A stretch of DNA of 64,000 nt from the NCBI RefSeq assembly GCF_000766945.1, contig NZ_KN266207.1, positions 637,290-701,289 on the forward strand. The letters run 5' to 3'. The DNA comes from Cellvibrio mixtus subsp. mixtus J3-8. GTDB lineage: Bacteria > Pseudomonadota > Gammaproteobacteria > Pseudomonadales > Cellvibrionaceae. The notes beneath the pieces are model-generated. The model searched no databases, was not told the origin of the DNA, and worked only from the letters and a program-made list of their open reading frames with translations. Position numbers and translations under genes: made by a program. Below, piece by piece: positions 18,382 to 27,001 of this stretch; the stretch's first letter is position 1; each line of letters starts with the position of its first letter.

Positions 18382-19296
18382 ATGGCGACAGCATTGTTAA
18401 CAGAGATTGCGGAGCCGAATTTGGTTCCCATTCGCGAAATTTCCCGTGTAACTGGTGTAAATACTGTAACCCTGCGTGCATGGGAAAGACGTTACGGATT
18501 GTTAGTCCCCCTGCGCACGTCCAAAGGCCACCGCTTGTATACTCACGACGATGTCCAACGGGTCCAGGAAATTCAACTCTGGTTAAGCCGGGGAGTTGCG
18601 ATTAGTAAGGTAAAGGCTTTGCTCGCACAAAAAAAACTGCATGACTGTATCGAGGAAATTGATTCAGTGTGGGAGGATTTGGCCGCACAAATTTATCAAC
18701 ACATTAATGCCTTTCATCGCCCGCGCCTTGAACATGTACTGTCCGATGTTTTTGCGCTTTATCCTGTTGATATGGTTGCCGATTATTTGCTGGTGCCATT
18801 AATCAAAGGTTTGCAGGGAAATGCCCTTGGGCAGGCCGCGCAACATGCATTCTTTTTCAATGTATTACAGGAACATTTACAGGCTGCCATATACAGGCAG
18901 CGTCAGGTGGCGCACGGTGAAAAAGTATTATTGGTGTCCTTACCCTGCAATCCGCTCTATTCAAGCGATCTTGAATCTTTACTGATAAATTACAATTGCC
19001 TGGTGCATCAATTTCAAGCGGAATATTTGGGGCATCTGGATTTGAAAGAGGCTCAGCTTTGCGCGGAAGCATTGCATGCAAAAATAATCGTTTTGGTGGG
19101 GTATGGAGCCCTCAATGCCACTGAGTTGCAGCTACACTTGACGTCATGGCGAGAAAAAAATGCTATGCCCATTGTGTTGGCGGGGAATCTGGCGTCGCTG
19201 TATCCAGCGTTGGGTTTGGATAAGGGCGCAGCAGTACATCCCTGCGCAACGATGCAACAAATCCAGGCAACAATTAATCAATTAGTAAAGGGATAA
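18382..19296 (+). CDS. MerR-family regulator, LitR class II-like
   Basis: A 304-residue regulator. The MerR winged HTH covers about residues 17-85 (VNTVTLRAWERRYGLL, SKGHRLYTHDDVQRV). A C-terminal half of about 200 residues follows, shaped like the B12-binding fold of CarH/LitR. The cobalamin-binding DxHxxG motif is not present where expected (the region reads SLPCNPLYSSDL). It therefore resembles class II LitR/PplR, which in Pseudomonas depends on a LOV photoreceptor rather than B12. No LOV gene is in this window. It starts one base after the preceding stop and likely autoregulates through the operators at 17350-17415. Confidence 0.85.
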   Translation: MATALLTEIAEPNLVPIREISRVTGVNTVTLRAWERRYGLLVPLRTSKGHRLYTHDDVQRVQEIQLWLSRGVAISKVKALLAQKKLHDCIEEIDSVWEDLAAQIYQHINAFHRPRLEHVLSDVFALYPVDMVADYLLVPLIKGLQGNALGQAAQHAFFFNVLQEHLQAAIYRQRQVAHGEKVLLVSLPCNPLYSSDLESLLINYNCLVHQFQAEYLGHLDLKEAQLCAEALHAKIIVLVGYGALNATELQLHLTSWREKNAMPIVLAGNLASLYPALGLDKGAAVHPCATMQQIQATINQLVKG

Positions 19297-19305
19297 CTCG
19301 TTACT

Positions 19306-19761
19306 ATGACCCACAATGCTCCAATACTTCCCCTTAGTGTTCCGCAAAAAATTCGAAATGTTTATTTGCGTTTCGATAAAAAAATACTAGGTAACCTGGC
19401 TGATGTTTACAGCGAAGATATCCAATTTCGCAATCCATTAAATGCAGTAAATGGTTTATCTGAACTGCAAAAGTATTTCAGTGAATCTATGGTGAATTTA
19501 TTGGAATGCCGTTTTGAATTTCATCACTCAATGGAAATGCCCGAACGCGGCGAGGCTATGTTATTTTGGACCATGCATTATCGCCATAAAAAACTTATTG
19601 GTGGAAAAGCCCTGGAGTTAACCGGAAATTCGCACTTTTTGTATAAAGATAAAGTGTATTACCACCGCGATTATTATGATGCAGGTTCCATGGTATATGA
19701 ACATTTACCGTTAATGGGATTTGCAATTCGCCGGATAAAGAAACGAATGGGTGCTAAATGA
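19306..19761 (+). CDS. NTF2-like (SnoaL-fold) protein of photolyase operon
   Basis: A 151-residue protein recognised as nuclear transport factor 2-like from its cone-fold pattern: an LGNLADVYSEDIQFRNPLN-type opening (about residues 29-47) and later HSMEMPERGEAMLFWTMHY. Members at this position recur in photolyase operons of pseudomonads and relatives. The reaction or ligand is unknown. Its stop overlaps the phr start (ATGA-type, 4 bp), so the two are translationally coupled. Confidence 0.75.
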   Translation: MTHNAPILPLSVPQKIRNVYLRFDKKILGNLADVYSEDIQFRNPLNAVNGLSELQKYFSESMVNLLECRFEFHHSMEMPERGEAMLFWTMHYRHKKLIGGKALELTGNSHFLYKDKVYYHRDYYDAGSMVYEHLPLMGFAIRRIKKRMGAK

Positions 19762-21179
19762 CAGCGTTGGTGTGGTTTCGCCATGATTTGCGGGTACATG
19801 ATAACCCCGCATTGTTTAAAGCTGCTGAAATCGGACAGGGTGTTGTTGCTGTTTACGTTCATTGTGAAGCCTATGTTCGCCTGCACTCCATCGCACCGGT
19901 GCGCTTGGATTTTGTGCGCCGCCATTTGCATACCCTTGTGAATGATCTGGCTGCATTGAACATTTCCCTTCAGGTAATTCATGTAACCAAACCAGCAGAA
20001 ATTGCACCAGCACTACTACGGCTGGCGCAGCAGTTAAATGTGAGCCATTTGTTTTTTAATGCTGAATACCCGGTTAATGAACTCAATCGTGATCAGTCAG
20101 TAAACCAACTGCTGCGTGAGCAGGGAATTTTGGTAAAACGTTGTCATGATCGCTGCATAGTGCCGCCGGGTATGATTCGCAATGGGCAGGGCGATCCTTA
20201 TAAAGTATTCACTGCATTTAAAAAGAAATGGTTGCAAACCGTGATCCCGGTAAATATGAAACCTTATGGCGCGCCGCCCGTACAGCCGGTAATAAATAGT
20301 AAACGCGCCTCAATAAAAGAAATCGATCAATTATTTACGGCACATGATTTACGGGATTTATCAGAACTGTGGCCCGCAGGAGAAAAGGAAGCATATCGTC
20401 GCCTTGATTTATTTATCGAAAAGTCCATAACTCGCTACCAGGATCAACGGGATTTTCCTGCGATTGATGGAACCTCGACACTATCGCCATATCTTGCTGT
20501 TGGATCAATTTCACCGCGCCAGGCAATCGCGGCGGTGTTGGCTTTTACCCGCGGTGAATGGGAAGGGGGAAATGCCGGGGCAAACTGCTGGATAGGTGAG
20601 CTTATCTGGCGAGAGTTTTATCAGCATGTCGTTGTCGATTTTCCACAAGTTTGCAAGCGCAAAGCAATGCAAGCCCATACAGAAGCATTTCCCTGGAGTT
20701 ACAACCCAACTTTTTTTAACGCCTGGTGTGAAGGTAGAACGGGTATTCCCCTCGTTGATGCTGCCATGCGTCAATTAAATGAAACCGGATGGATGCATAA
20801 TCGGCTGCGCATGGTTGTGGCCATGTTTCTCACTAAAAATTGCCAAATCGATTGGCGATTGGGAGAAGAATATTTTATGTCGCAATTGGTAGATGGGGAT
20901 TTTGCGGCCAATAATGGCGGCTGGCAGTGGAGTGCATCCACTGGTACAGATGCAGCACCGTATTTCCGCATTTTTAATCCTGTCAGCCAATCTGAGCGTT
21001 TTGATCCAAATGGTGAATTTATTCGACAATGGGTTCCAGAGCTTGCCCATCTGTCTAACCGGCAAATTCATAATCCGCCAGCATTGGGTAATTATCCGGC
21101 GCCATTGGTGGATTTGTCTGAAAGCAGAAAATCCACCATTGCATTATTTGCGCAATTGCCCGGTTTCGCTGCACATTAA
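19758..21179 (+). CDS. phr: Deoxyribodipyrimidine photolyase (class I CPD)
   Basis: Blue-light-driven repair of cyclobutane pyrimidine dimers, with FAD as catalyst and probably a folate antenna. The 473-residue protein matches E. coli PhrB (472). The N-terminal antenna domain starts ALVWFRHDLRVHDNPAL. The C-terminal FAD domain has TSTLSPYLAVGSISPRQA, RTGIPLVDAAMRQL, the WMHNRLRMVVA motif and TGTDAAPYFRIFNP. It is the last gene of the operon that starts at 17424. The transcript probably ends at the hairpin at 21191-21213. Confidence 0.96.
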   Translation: MTALVWFRHDLRVHDNPALFKAAEIGQGVVAVYVHCEAYVRLHSIAPVRLDFVRRHLHTLVNDLAALNISLQVIHVTKPAEIAPALLRLAQQLNVSHLFFNAEYPVNELNRDQSVNQLLREQGILVKRCHDRCIVPPGMIRNGQGDPYKVFTAFKKKWLQTVIPVNMKPYGAPPVQPVINSKRASIKEIDQLFTAHDLRDLSELWPAGEKEAYRRLDLFIEKSITRYQDQRDFPAIDGTSTLSPYLAVGSISPRQAIAAVLAFTRGEWEGGNAGANCWIGELIWREFYQHVVVDFPQVCKRKAMQAHTEAFPWSYNPTFFNAWCEGRTGIPLVDAAMRQLNETGWMHNRLRMVVAMFLTKNCQIDWRLGEEYFMSQLVDGDFAANNGGWQWSASTGTDAAPYFRIFNPVSQSERFDPNGEFIRQWVPELAHLSNRQIHNPPALGNYPAPLVDLSESRKSTIALFAQLPGFAAH

Positions 21180-21190
21180 ATTACTCGTCT

Positions 21191-21213
21191 TATCCCGATT
21201 TCTTTTCGGGATA
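21191..21213 (+). terminator. Hairpin after phr
   Basis: An 8-bp perfect stem TATCCCGA (21191-21198) with TCGGGATA (21206-21213) and a 7-base loop, 11 bases after the phr stop. The T-run is poor, so it is only a candidate terminator. Confidence 0.45.
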
Positions 21214-21305
21214 TATTCAGGGAGTTACAGGTCTTTAAATACATGTATAGCGGGTGTTCATTTTTTATTGGCAGAATAGTCTGGCTCCGTATGTATAGTT
21301 GTTTC

Positions 21306-21311
21306 TATAAT
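21306..21311 (+). promoter_or_regulatory. Possible -10 element
   Basis: A perfect TATAAT 71 bases before the start of the exported unknown protein. Two TGTATA half sites (21244-21249 and 21292-21297) lie just upstream. They resemble the LitR half site, but without a correctly spaced partner. Confidence 0.3.
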
Positions 21312-21381
21312 GGGTGACTGATGGTTGATAGTTGTGAATGTTACCTGTGCATTTGTTTTGCCTGTAGGAGGATTAAGCGTT

Positions 21382-22140
21382 ATGTCCAACACAAGATTCA
21401 ATTCCATTAAAAGCCTGGTGGCAGTTCGCTGCAAATTATTAGCATTTGTTTTGGTGGGTTTGGGATCGGCAGTTACTAATGCGCAGGATAATTATGTAGC
21501 CGCTGGTACTGCATACAGTCTCGATAATAATCAGGTTATGTATCGCGAGCTTTACACCGGCCTGGATGAAAACAAATCTGTGCGTGTAGATTATGTGTCG
21601 CCCGAAGGCAAAACGTTTGCTTCAAAAACATTGGTTTACAGTGGTGAGCCGTTTCAACCGATGTTTAATTTTGAAGACTTGCGCGATAAAGAATATACCT
21701 CTGCCCAATTTGAAGGCGCTCGCTTGGTATTAACCCATGGCATTCATGGCGAACAAAACCAGAAAACGATTATGGATAACGCAAAAATCGTTATCGATGC
21801 CGGTTTCGATTCTTATATCCAGTTAAATTGGGATAAGTTGATTGCAGGTAAACGTTTGAAGTACGACTTTGCTGTAGTTAACCGTTTGAGTATTGTCAAA
21901 CTGGAAATTCGCAAGATTAAGGCACGCGAGTCGCCGGTGTATGATGCCGACTATGGTCGTGAATGGATTTATTTTCAAATTACTCCCGCCAAAAAAATTG
22001 CGTCGCTGTTTTCTGCGCCTGTTAATCTCGCCTATGATCCTAACGGAAAATACTTGATGCGTTTCCTTGGTCGTTCAAATCTGGATGATGATAAAGGGGC
22101 ACCGTTAGATGTGCGTATTGAATATGAATACACAAATTAA
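21382..22140 (+). CDS. Exported protein of unknown function
   Basis: A 252-residue protein from ATG 21382, which has an AGGAGG ribosome site 10 bases upstream; an upstream in-frame start lacks this. A signal peptide covers about the first 36 residues (hydrophobic LLAFVLVGLGSAVTNAQ). The mature part is rich in beta-type alternation with many Asp, Tyr and Lys residues, and no cysteines or known motif are seen. It has its own likely promoter and a good terminator, so it is monocistronic. Neighbouring genes give no functional clue beyond following the photolyase operon. Confidence 0.75.
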   Translation: MSNTRFNSIKSLVAVRCKLLAFVLVGLGSAVTNAQDNYVAAGTAYSLDNNQVMYRELYTGLDENKSVRVDYVSPEGKTFASKTLVYSGEPFQPMFNFEDLRDKEYTSAQFEGARLVLTHGIHGEQNQKTIMDNAKIVIDAGFDSYIQLNWDKLIAGKRLKYDFAVVNRLSIVKLEIRKIKARESPVYDADYGREWIYFQITPAKKIASLFSAPVNLAYDPNGKYLMRFLGRSNLDDDKGAPLDVRIEYEYTN

Positions 22141-22145
22141 AAATA

Positions 22146-22174
22146 AAAACGGGCACTCAGTTGCCCGTTTTTTT
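22146..22174 (+). terminator. Rho-independent terminator
   Basis: A 10-bp stem AAAACGGGCA (22146-22155) with TGCCCGTTTT (22162-22171), a 6-base loop and a T-run. It sits between the exported unknown and the convergent sulfurtransferase. Confidence 0.9.
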
Positions 22175-22197
22175 ATTGGATGTAATTATTATGGCTA

Positions 22198-23010
22198 CTA
22201 AGGTTTTGAGTCTGTTAATGGATATGAACACCAATCACTCCAGCTGCCAGGATAAAGTTTGGCGTTAATGCCGCTCATTTCCAGCGATAAAAGATTTACA
22301 CAAGCGGTTACACCTGAACCACAATACACAACCAGATTTTCTTGTTGTGGCAAATCTTTCCAGCGTGCCTTCTGTTCTGCTACAGGTTTTATAAACCCTT
22401 GATCAGTAGTGGCATCTTGCCACAAATAATTAATAGCCCCGGGAATATGGCCAGCGATTGGATCGATTGGTTCCTCTTCTCCGCGGTAACGTTTTGCTTC
22501 GCGCGAATCAATCAGTAATAAACTGCCGCCATTTTGCAGGATAGCTTCACGACTAACGGTGCAATCGGGCTGAATAGTTGCTTTGAAGGTTCCATTTTTA
22601 ACAGCGGGTTCTCGTCTATCTTGCGCTCCGCCATGATTCACCCATGCAGCGAAGCCACCATCCAGGATTAGCACTTGCTGGTGGCCAAAATAACGCAGCA
22701 GCCACCAGGTTCTCGCCGCATAAGCCATGCGTGAATCATCATAAACCACCACAGTGGTGTGTGGATGAACACCACATTCCTGCATTTTTTTTGAAAAAAC
22801 TTCTACATTGGGCAATGGATGCCGTCCGCCGTGTTTTGCAACGGGGGACGATAAATCTATTTCCAGATCAAGATAGTAAGCACCGGGAATGTGGCCAATA
22901 CGGTATTGCTCATGGCCGAGGGTTTTATTGCCCAAATTAAAACGGCAATCGAAAATAACCACTTTGCCCAATTGGGCTTGAAGTTCTGCGGTAGAGATGA
23001 AATGAGACAT
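22198..23010 (-). CDS. sseA: 3-mercaptopyruvate sulfurtransferase-like protein
   Basis: A tandem-rhodanese enzyme expected to transfer sulfur from 3-mercaptopyruvate or thiosulfate to cyanide or thiol acceptors. Of 270 residues, the inactive N-terminal rhodanese domain spans about 1-135 and the catalytic domain 150-265. The active loop is CGSGVTA with Cys230; this loop is characteristic of mercaptopyruvate rather than thiosulfate sulfurtransferases. No signal peptide. Transcribed leftward as a single gene. Confidence 0.9.
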   Translation of the reverse strand: MSHFISTAELQAQLGKVVIFDCRFNLGNKTLGHEQYRIGHIPGAYYLDLEIDLSSPVAKHGGRHPLPNVEVFSKKMQECGVHPHTTVVVYDDSRMAYAARTWWLLRYFGHQQVLILDGGFAAWVNHGGAQDRREPAVKNGTFKATIQPDCTVSREAILQNGGSLLLIDSREAKRYRGEEEPIDPIAGHIPGAINYLWQDATTDQGFIKPVAEQKARWKDLPQQENLVVYCGSGVTACVNLLSLEMSGINAKLYPGSWSDWCSYPLTDSKP

Positions 23011-23140
23011 TGTTATTAATAGGACGCTGTTATTTAAACGGGCTTGTCAAAATAGTGGCGTCATAATCTCACTTAAATATATCCATGGGAAGGGTGAAAA
23101 CTAACCGTATCGATTGTTTTTTGTAATTTTCTGTGGGGGA

Positions 23141-23446
23141 TTAACGAAAACCTGCGTGTGGTTTGTCGCTTTCCGGGTTTTTGCCTTCCAGTTGATAAGC
23201 GAAAGCGATGATATAGGCTACCGCAATATAAAGGTTTTCAGGGATTTCGTCCCCCAGTTCCAGGGTTACCAGTAAATCTACCAGACTCGGGTTGTCACAC
23301 AGGGGCACGCCATGTTCACGAGCAATTTCCATGATTTGCTCCGCAACTGCGCCAGTGCCTTTGGCGCTGATATGGGGTGCATTCTTGCCATCGTAATAAA
23401 GCGCTACGGCTTTTTGTAATTGTGCTGAAGAGTAATTAGTGGTCAT
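23141..23446 (-). CDS. FlhB C-terminal-like protein
   Basis: A 101-residue homologue of only the cytoplasmic C-terminal domain of FlhB/YscU export-gate proteins. It has ALYYDGKNAPHISAKG where full FlhB has the NPTH self-cleavage site, then AEQIMEIAREHGVPL and DEIPENLYIAVAYIIAFAY. The cleavage motif is altered to NAPH. It starts 7 bases after the fliK stop, in the same leftward operon, so it may take part in hook-length or substrate-switch control. Free-standing FlhB-C proteins are known in other bacteria, some able partly to replace the FlhB tail. Confidence 0.85.
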   Translation of the reverse strand: MTTNYSSAQLQKAVALYYDGKNAPHISAKGTGAVAEQIMEIAREHGVPLCDNPSLVDLLVTLELGDEIPENLYIAVAYIIAFAYQLEGKNPESDKPHAGFR

Positions 23447-23453
23447 GATGATC

Positions 23454-25292
23454 TCAGGTTTTTACATCTACCAGTGAATAAGCGAGCAGCATTTTGGGTT
23501 TTGGAGGTAAGCCGGGAATGCATTGCATATGAGTTACGCGAATACCTTCCTGTTCGAGTAGTTGCGTAAGTGAATCGATTTTCTGCTTCGCTTCAGCCAG
23601 TATGTTTTCATTTTCAGCCCAGAATTTTGCATTGAGGTTGTTACCTAATAAACCCAGTTGTGCATAAAATTTTCCAACGACAGGTAAATCAAAATTCAAC
23701 ATTACACTCCATTGTCGAACGCGAACACTTTTTTGGGAGTTGTCTTCCTGTTGCTCTTCAATCCATTGCTGTTCCATATGAATTTGCAAAGGGTGAATTT
23801 CTTGTCCATGCCGTACCGGAATTTCAAATTGCCACGATTGGTTCGGTTGGGCTACATCAGCCTGGTTGAGTTGTTGGTTAACGGTGTGTATTTGTTGTAG
23901 TTGGATTTTTGCAAGGCTTCCCAATGTATACTGATGCATCAACATGACCAATTGCGTACGCAATTGTTTCTGATTCAGCTCCCCTTGTTGCTTGTTCATT
24001 AACAATCCCAAAAACTGGGGTAGGGCATTTACCAATGCGCTTTTACTGGAATCATTTTGCAGTAATGCTCCCGGTGATGAAGCAGTAATTTCCGTATCCA
24101 GCTGATGCAATAACCCTAGTAATGCACCTTTTAAATCTTGTGCAGCGAGTTTATCGATATTTTTTGGCTGGTGAGTTGGTTGCTGCACATTTATATTCTG
24201 CAACTTTGTCGATATCGATTTGCCATTACCCAATAATTGATTCATTGGATTTCCGTTATTATTAATAATATTCGCAGCATTTTTTGCCATGGGTGATATG
24301 GTTGTTGGCGTATTGGTTGGAGTTGAGGGTGGTTGTAATATTTGTGCGAGTTTATTTTCAAAACTCTGGCCGTTATTGTTAAGTGCCATTGCCAGCATTT
24401 TGGGATTGCTGAGTTGATCGCTAACGCGAACATGATTGGCTAATGTTTTTAGCGCGTCCTGAATTTGATTTGGCAACCATTCTTTACGTTGTGCCAATGG
24501 TAATTGTTGAATAAATTGAGCGACTTTCGGCAAGTTGGTTAATAAATCCTGGCCGGAATCTTTTTTAGGTAATAAATTGCGCAGGCTCTCACTAATGGCA
24601 GTTCGAACATTCTCAGTTGTCGTTAACGCTGCTTTGGGTTGATTGTTAATGGTATGTTCGGCAAGTAATTTATTAATATCAATTTTTGCAATTTGAACGG
24701 CGAGGTCCCGGCTGATTGGCTGAAGTTTTGGTGAATTGGAGGGTTGATCTGAAGGATCTTCGGGAAGCGTTAAATTAATCCCCTGTGTTTTTAATAGTTG
24801 GACCAGCGTTTCTACCTGGGTTTTGCTCAAGGGTTGCAGAATTTGCAGGCGTGCATTATCGGTCAATTGCAATAAGAGTGTTTGTCCGGTTTGGACGGGT
24901 TGGTTGGTATAGGTCAGCAAATTTTGCAATGCGATATTTTGTGCGTTGGTGTTAGCCGTTACTGTTGTTCCGGTTAATAAGGTTGGGTTTGCATTTAAAC
25001 TGACCAGTTTTAATGTCGGGTCTTGTAAAAGCTGTTTTTGTTGGGTGAGCTGATTGATTAGTGCTTTGGTTGCTGGCGCAGCTGAATTTTTATTCAATTG
25101 CGCGAGCGTTGCATCAATCGATTTAATAATTTCCGCACGCTCGGTGGGTGTAGCTTGAGTAACCTTTTCTGCCTGGGCTAAAAACTGGCTACCTATTTTC
25201 AGGCCCAACGATTTACTGATCCGGGCAATTTGCTCAATCTGTGTTCGCTGTAGGTTGTGCAACAGTTTTTCATTAATGGAACCGAGATCCAT
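23454..25292 (-). CDS. fliK: Flagellar hook-length control protein FliK
   Basis: A 612-residue, Gln/Asn/Leu-rich protein. The long N-terminal part (1 to about 470) is low-complexity ruler-like sequence. The C-terminal Flg_hook-type domain (about 480-580) is visible as WQFEIPVRHGQEIHPLQI, VMLNFDLPVVGKFYAQLG and the LAEAKQKIDSLTQLLEQEGI helix. FliK measures the hook and switches export specificity through FlhB. An FlhB-C-like gene follows directly. No other flagellar gene is in the window, so this pair is separated from the main cluster. Confidence 0.82.
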   Translation of the reverse strand: MDLGSINEKLLHNLQRTQIEQIARISKSLGLKIGSQFLAQAEKVTQATPTERAEIIKSIDATLAQLNKNSAAPATKALINQLTQQKQLLQDPTLKLVSLNANPTLLTGTTVTANTNAQNIALQNLLTYTNQPVQTGQTLLLQLTDNARLQILQPLSKTQVETLVQLLKTQGINLTLPEDPSDQPSNSPKLQPISRDLAVQIAKIDINKLLAEHTINNQPKAALTTTENVRTAISESLRNLLPKKDSGQDLLTNLPKVAQFIQQLPLAQRKEWLPNQIQDALKTLANHVRVSDQLSNPKMLAMALNNNGQSFENKLAQILQPPSTPTNTPTTISPMAKNAANIINNNGNPMNQLLGNGKSISTKLQNINVQQPTHQPKNIDKLAAQDLKGALLGLLHQLDTEITASSPGALLQNDSSKSALVNALPQFLGLLMNKQQGELNQKQLRTQLVMLMHQYTLGSLAKIQLQQIHTVNQQLNQADVAQPNQSWQFEIPVRHGQEIHPLQIHMEQQWIEEQQEDNSQKSVRVRQWSVMLNFDLPVVGKFYAQLGLLGNNLNAKFWAENENILAEAKQKIDSLTQLLEQEGIRVTHMQCIPGLPPKPKMLLAYSLVDVKT

Positions 25293-25303
25293 AGCCTTGC
25301 TCT

Positions 25304-25337
25304 CTAATGCCCGTTTAAATCTAATGCCCGTTTAAAT
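25304..25337. repeat. Tandem 17-bp direct repeat
   Basis: CTAATGCCCGTTTAAAT occurs twice back to back with no mismatch (25304-25320 and 25321-25337), starting 11 bases upstream of the fliK start codon. It lies in the intergenic region between divergent fliK and ccmA and may alter the fliK leader or promoter spacing. Confidence 0.9.
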
Positions 25338-25392
25338 CGCTGGAGTGTGATGAAAATCGTAAATTGGGATGCGTTGCTTGCATTTAGGCCGC

Positions 25393-25398
25393 TATAAT
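25393..25398 (+). promoter_or_regulatory. Possible -10 element for the ccm operon
   Basis: A perfect TATAAT with a GC-rich discriminator lies 145 bases before ccmA. No convincing -35 is seen at the usual spacing. Confidence 0.3.
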
Positions 25399-25542
25399 CG
25401 CCCCCAACCGTGCTAGTCATAACCAGGTTTACAAAGTATAGCGGCTACCAATCTGATTTCTGTATATAGAGTGGCAGTGCTGCAATTACCCTGAGTCTTC
25501 TGTGTTGCTCATGTCTTACGTATTGATAGGCCCATAATAACT

Positions 25543-26277
25543 ATGAGTTCATCTCCAACCCCATTGCTTGAATTGCGAGATCTTGGCTGTGAACGGGATG
25601 AGCGGATGTTATTTTCCGGATTGGACTTGCAGCTTGCCGCAGGGGATGTTGTACAAATCGGCGGCCCTAATGGTGCCGGTAAGACTACGTTACTGCGTGC
25701 ATTAGCCGGAATTAGCAGTGATTATCACGGACAAATTTTTTACGCCGGCCAGCCGTTACCGGATGCTAATTGGGATTTTGCACGTGACCGGCTTTATCTT
25801 GGCCATCTTCCCGGTATAAAAAAATCACTAACACCATCTGAAAACCTTGCCTGGTATCTGGCCCAAACCGGTGGCCGTATTAGTATTGAAGAAGCACTGG
25901 CGGCGGTTGGCCTTTACGGTTATGAAGATACTCCCTGTTACCAGTTATCCGCCGGCCAGTTGCGTCGGGTGGCATTGGCGCGCTTGCACCTGGCGGAGGC
26001 ACGAATCTGGATCCTTGATGAACCCTTTACTGCGATCGATAAATTAGGTGTCAGCCAATTGGAGGCGCTGATAGCGCGCCAGTCCGCGCAAGGTGGAATA
26101 GTGATCCTTACCTCCCACCAGGATTTGACCTTGCCCCAGCTGCGTGTAGTGAACTTGCAAGATTTTCGGCCGGGCTCCACCAGGAATAGCCAAACAAAAG
26201 CCGAATCTCATGGTCAGAAAGGCGCACAAACCAGTGCTGCAAATGTAGCTGAAGGGACGGGTGCCGCTCATGGCTAA
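25543..26277 (+). CDS. ccmA: Cytochrome c maturation ABC transporter ATPase CcmA
   Basis: ATPase of the CcmABCD complex, which releases holo-CcmE during System I cytochrome c maturation. Walker A is GPNGAGKTT (about residues 45-53), the ABC signature LSAGQLRRVALAR and Walker B WILDEPFTAID. At 244 residues it is about 40 longer than E. coli CcmA. The extra C-terminal tail (about 210-244) is Ser/Thr/Gln/Ala-rich and unlike the family core. The stop overlaps the ccmB start by 8 bp. First gene of ccmABCDEFG. Confidence 0.95.
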   Translation: MSSSPTPLLELRDLGCERDERMLFSGLDLQLAAGDVVQIGGPNGAGKTTLLRALAGISSDYHGQIFYAGQPLPDANWDFARDRLYLGHLPGIKKSLTPSENLAWYLAQTGGRISIEEALAAVGLYGYEDTPCYQLSAGQLRRVALARLHLAEARIWILDEPFTAIDKLGVSQLEALIARQSAQGGIVILTSHQDLTLPQLRVVNLQDFRPGSTRNSQTKAESHGQKGAQTSAANVAEGTGAAHG

Positions 26278-26962
26278 TCAACCTTCATCGCTATTGGGTG
26301 GCTTCTTTGCCAGTTTTCGTCGTGATTTATTGGTTGCCGCGCGGCACAAGGCGGAATTGGCTAACCCTTTGGTATTCTTTTTAATCGCTGTAACCTTGAT
26401 CCCCCTCGGAGTAAGCCCGGAAAAGTCAGTGTTAGTGTTACTGGCGCCTGGTATTGTGTGGGTGATGGCGTTGTTGGCAACATTGTTATCACTTGATGGT
26501 TTATTTCGTAGCGATTTCGATGATGGCTCGCTGGAGCAAATGCTCATCAGCCCACAATCGCTTTATTTCACAGTAATGGCCAAAATTCTGGTGCATTGGT
26601 TGGTATCGGGATTCCCGGTGACGCTTATGGCTCCATTGCTGGGGTTGATGCTTCACTTACCGGGAGAAGGTTTTTTGCCTTTATTATTTTCACTTGCATT
26701 GGGAACGGCATCCATGAGTTTGATTGGCGCCGTTGGTGCTGCACTTACGGTATCCTTGCGCAAAGGGGGCTTATTACTCTCATTGATTGTGATGCCGTTG
26801 TATATCCCGGTTTTAATTTTTGGCGCAAGTGCAGTACAAACCGCTATTCAAGGCGGGGCGATTGGCATGCAACTGGCAGTATTGGGCGCTTTTCTGGCAC
26901 TTGCGATTGTACTTGCACCAATTGCAGCATTAGGTGCGCTGAAAATCAGCAGTAATGGTTAA
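26270..26962 (+). CDS. ccmB: Haem exporter permease CcmB
   Basis: A 230-residue membrane subunit with about six hydrophobic segments. The LFRSDFDDGSLEQMLISP stretch is characteristic of CcmB, and the length agrees with the family (about 220). ATG 26270, inside the end of ccmA, is preferred over a GTG three codons earlier. It partners CcmA and CcmC in the complex that handles haem-loaded CcmE. Confidence 0.93.
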   Translation: MANQPSSLLGGFFASFRRDLLVAARHKAELANPLVFFLIAVTLIPLGVSPEKSVLVLLAPGIVWVMALLATLLSLDGLFRSDFDDGSLEQMLISPQSLYFTVMAKILVHWLVSGFPVTLMAPLLGLMLHLPGEGFLPLLFSLALGTASMSLIGAVGAALTVSLRKGGLLLSLIVMPLYIPVLIFGASAVQTAIQGGAIGMQLAVLGAFLALAIVLAPIAALGALKISSNG

Positions 26963-27001
26963 AACAATAACGACGACGATATTTATTTAAGGCAGGCAAC
27001 T

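Noticed and set aside
21244-21297. Two TGTATA half sites after phr as a third LitR operator
   Set aside because: Neither has a partner half site at the 12-base spacing.
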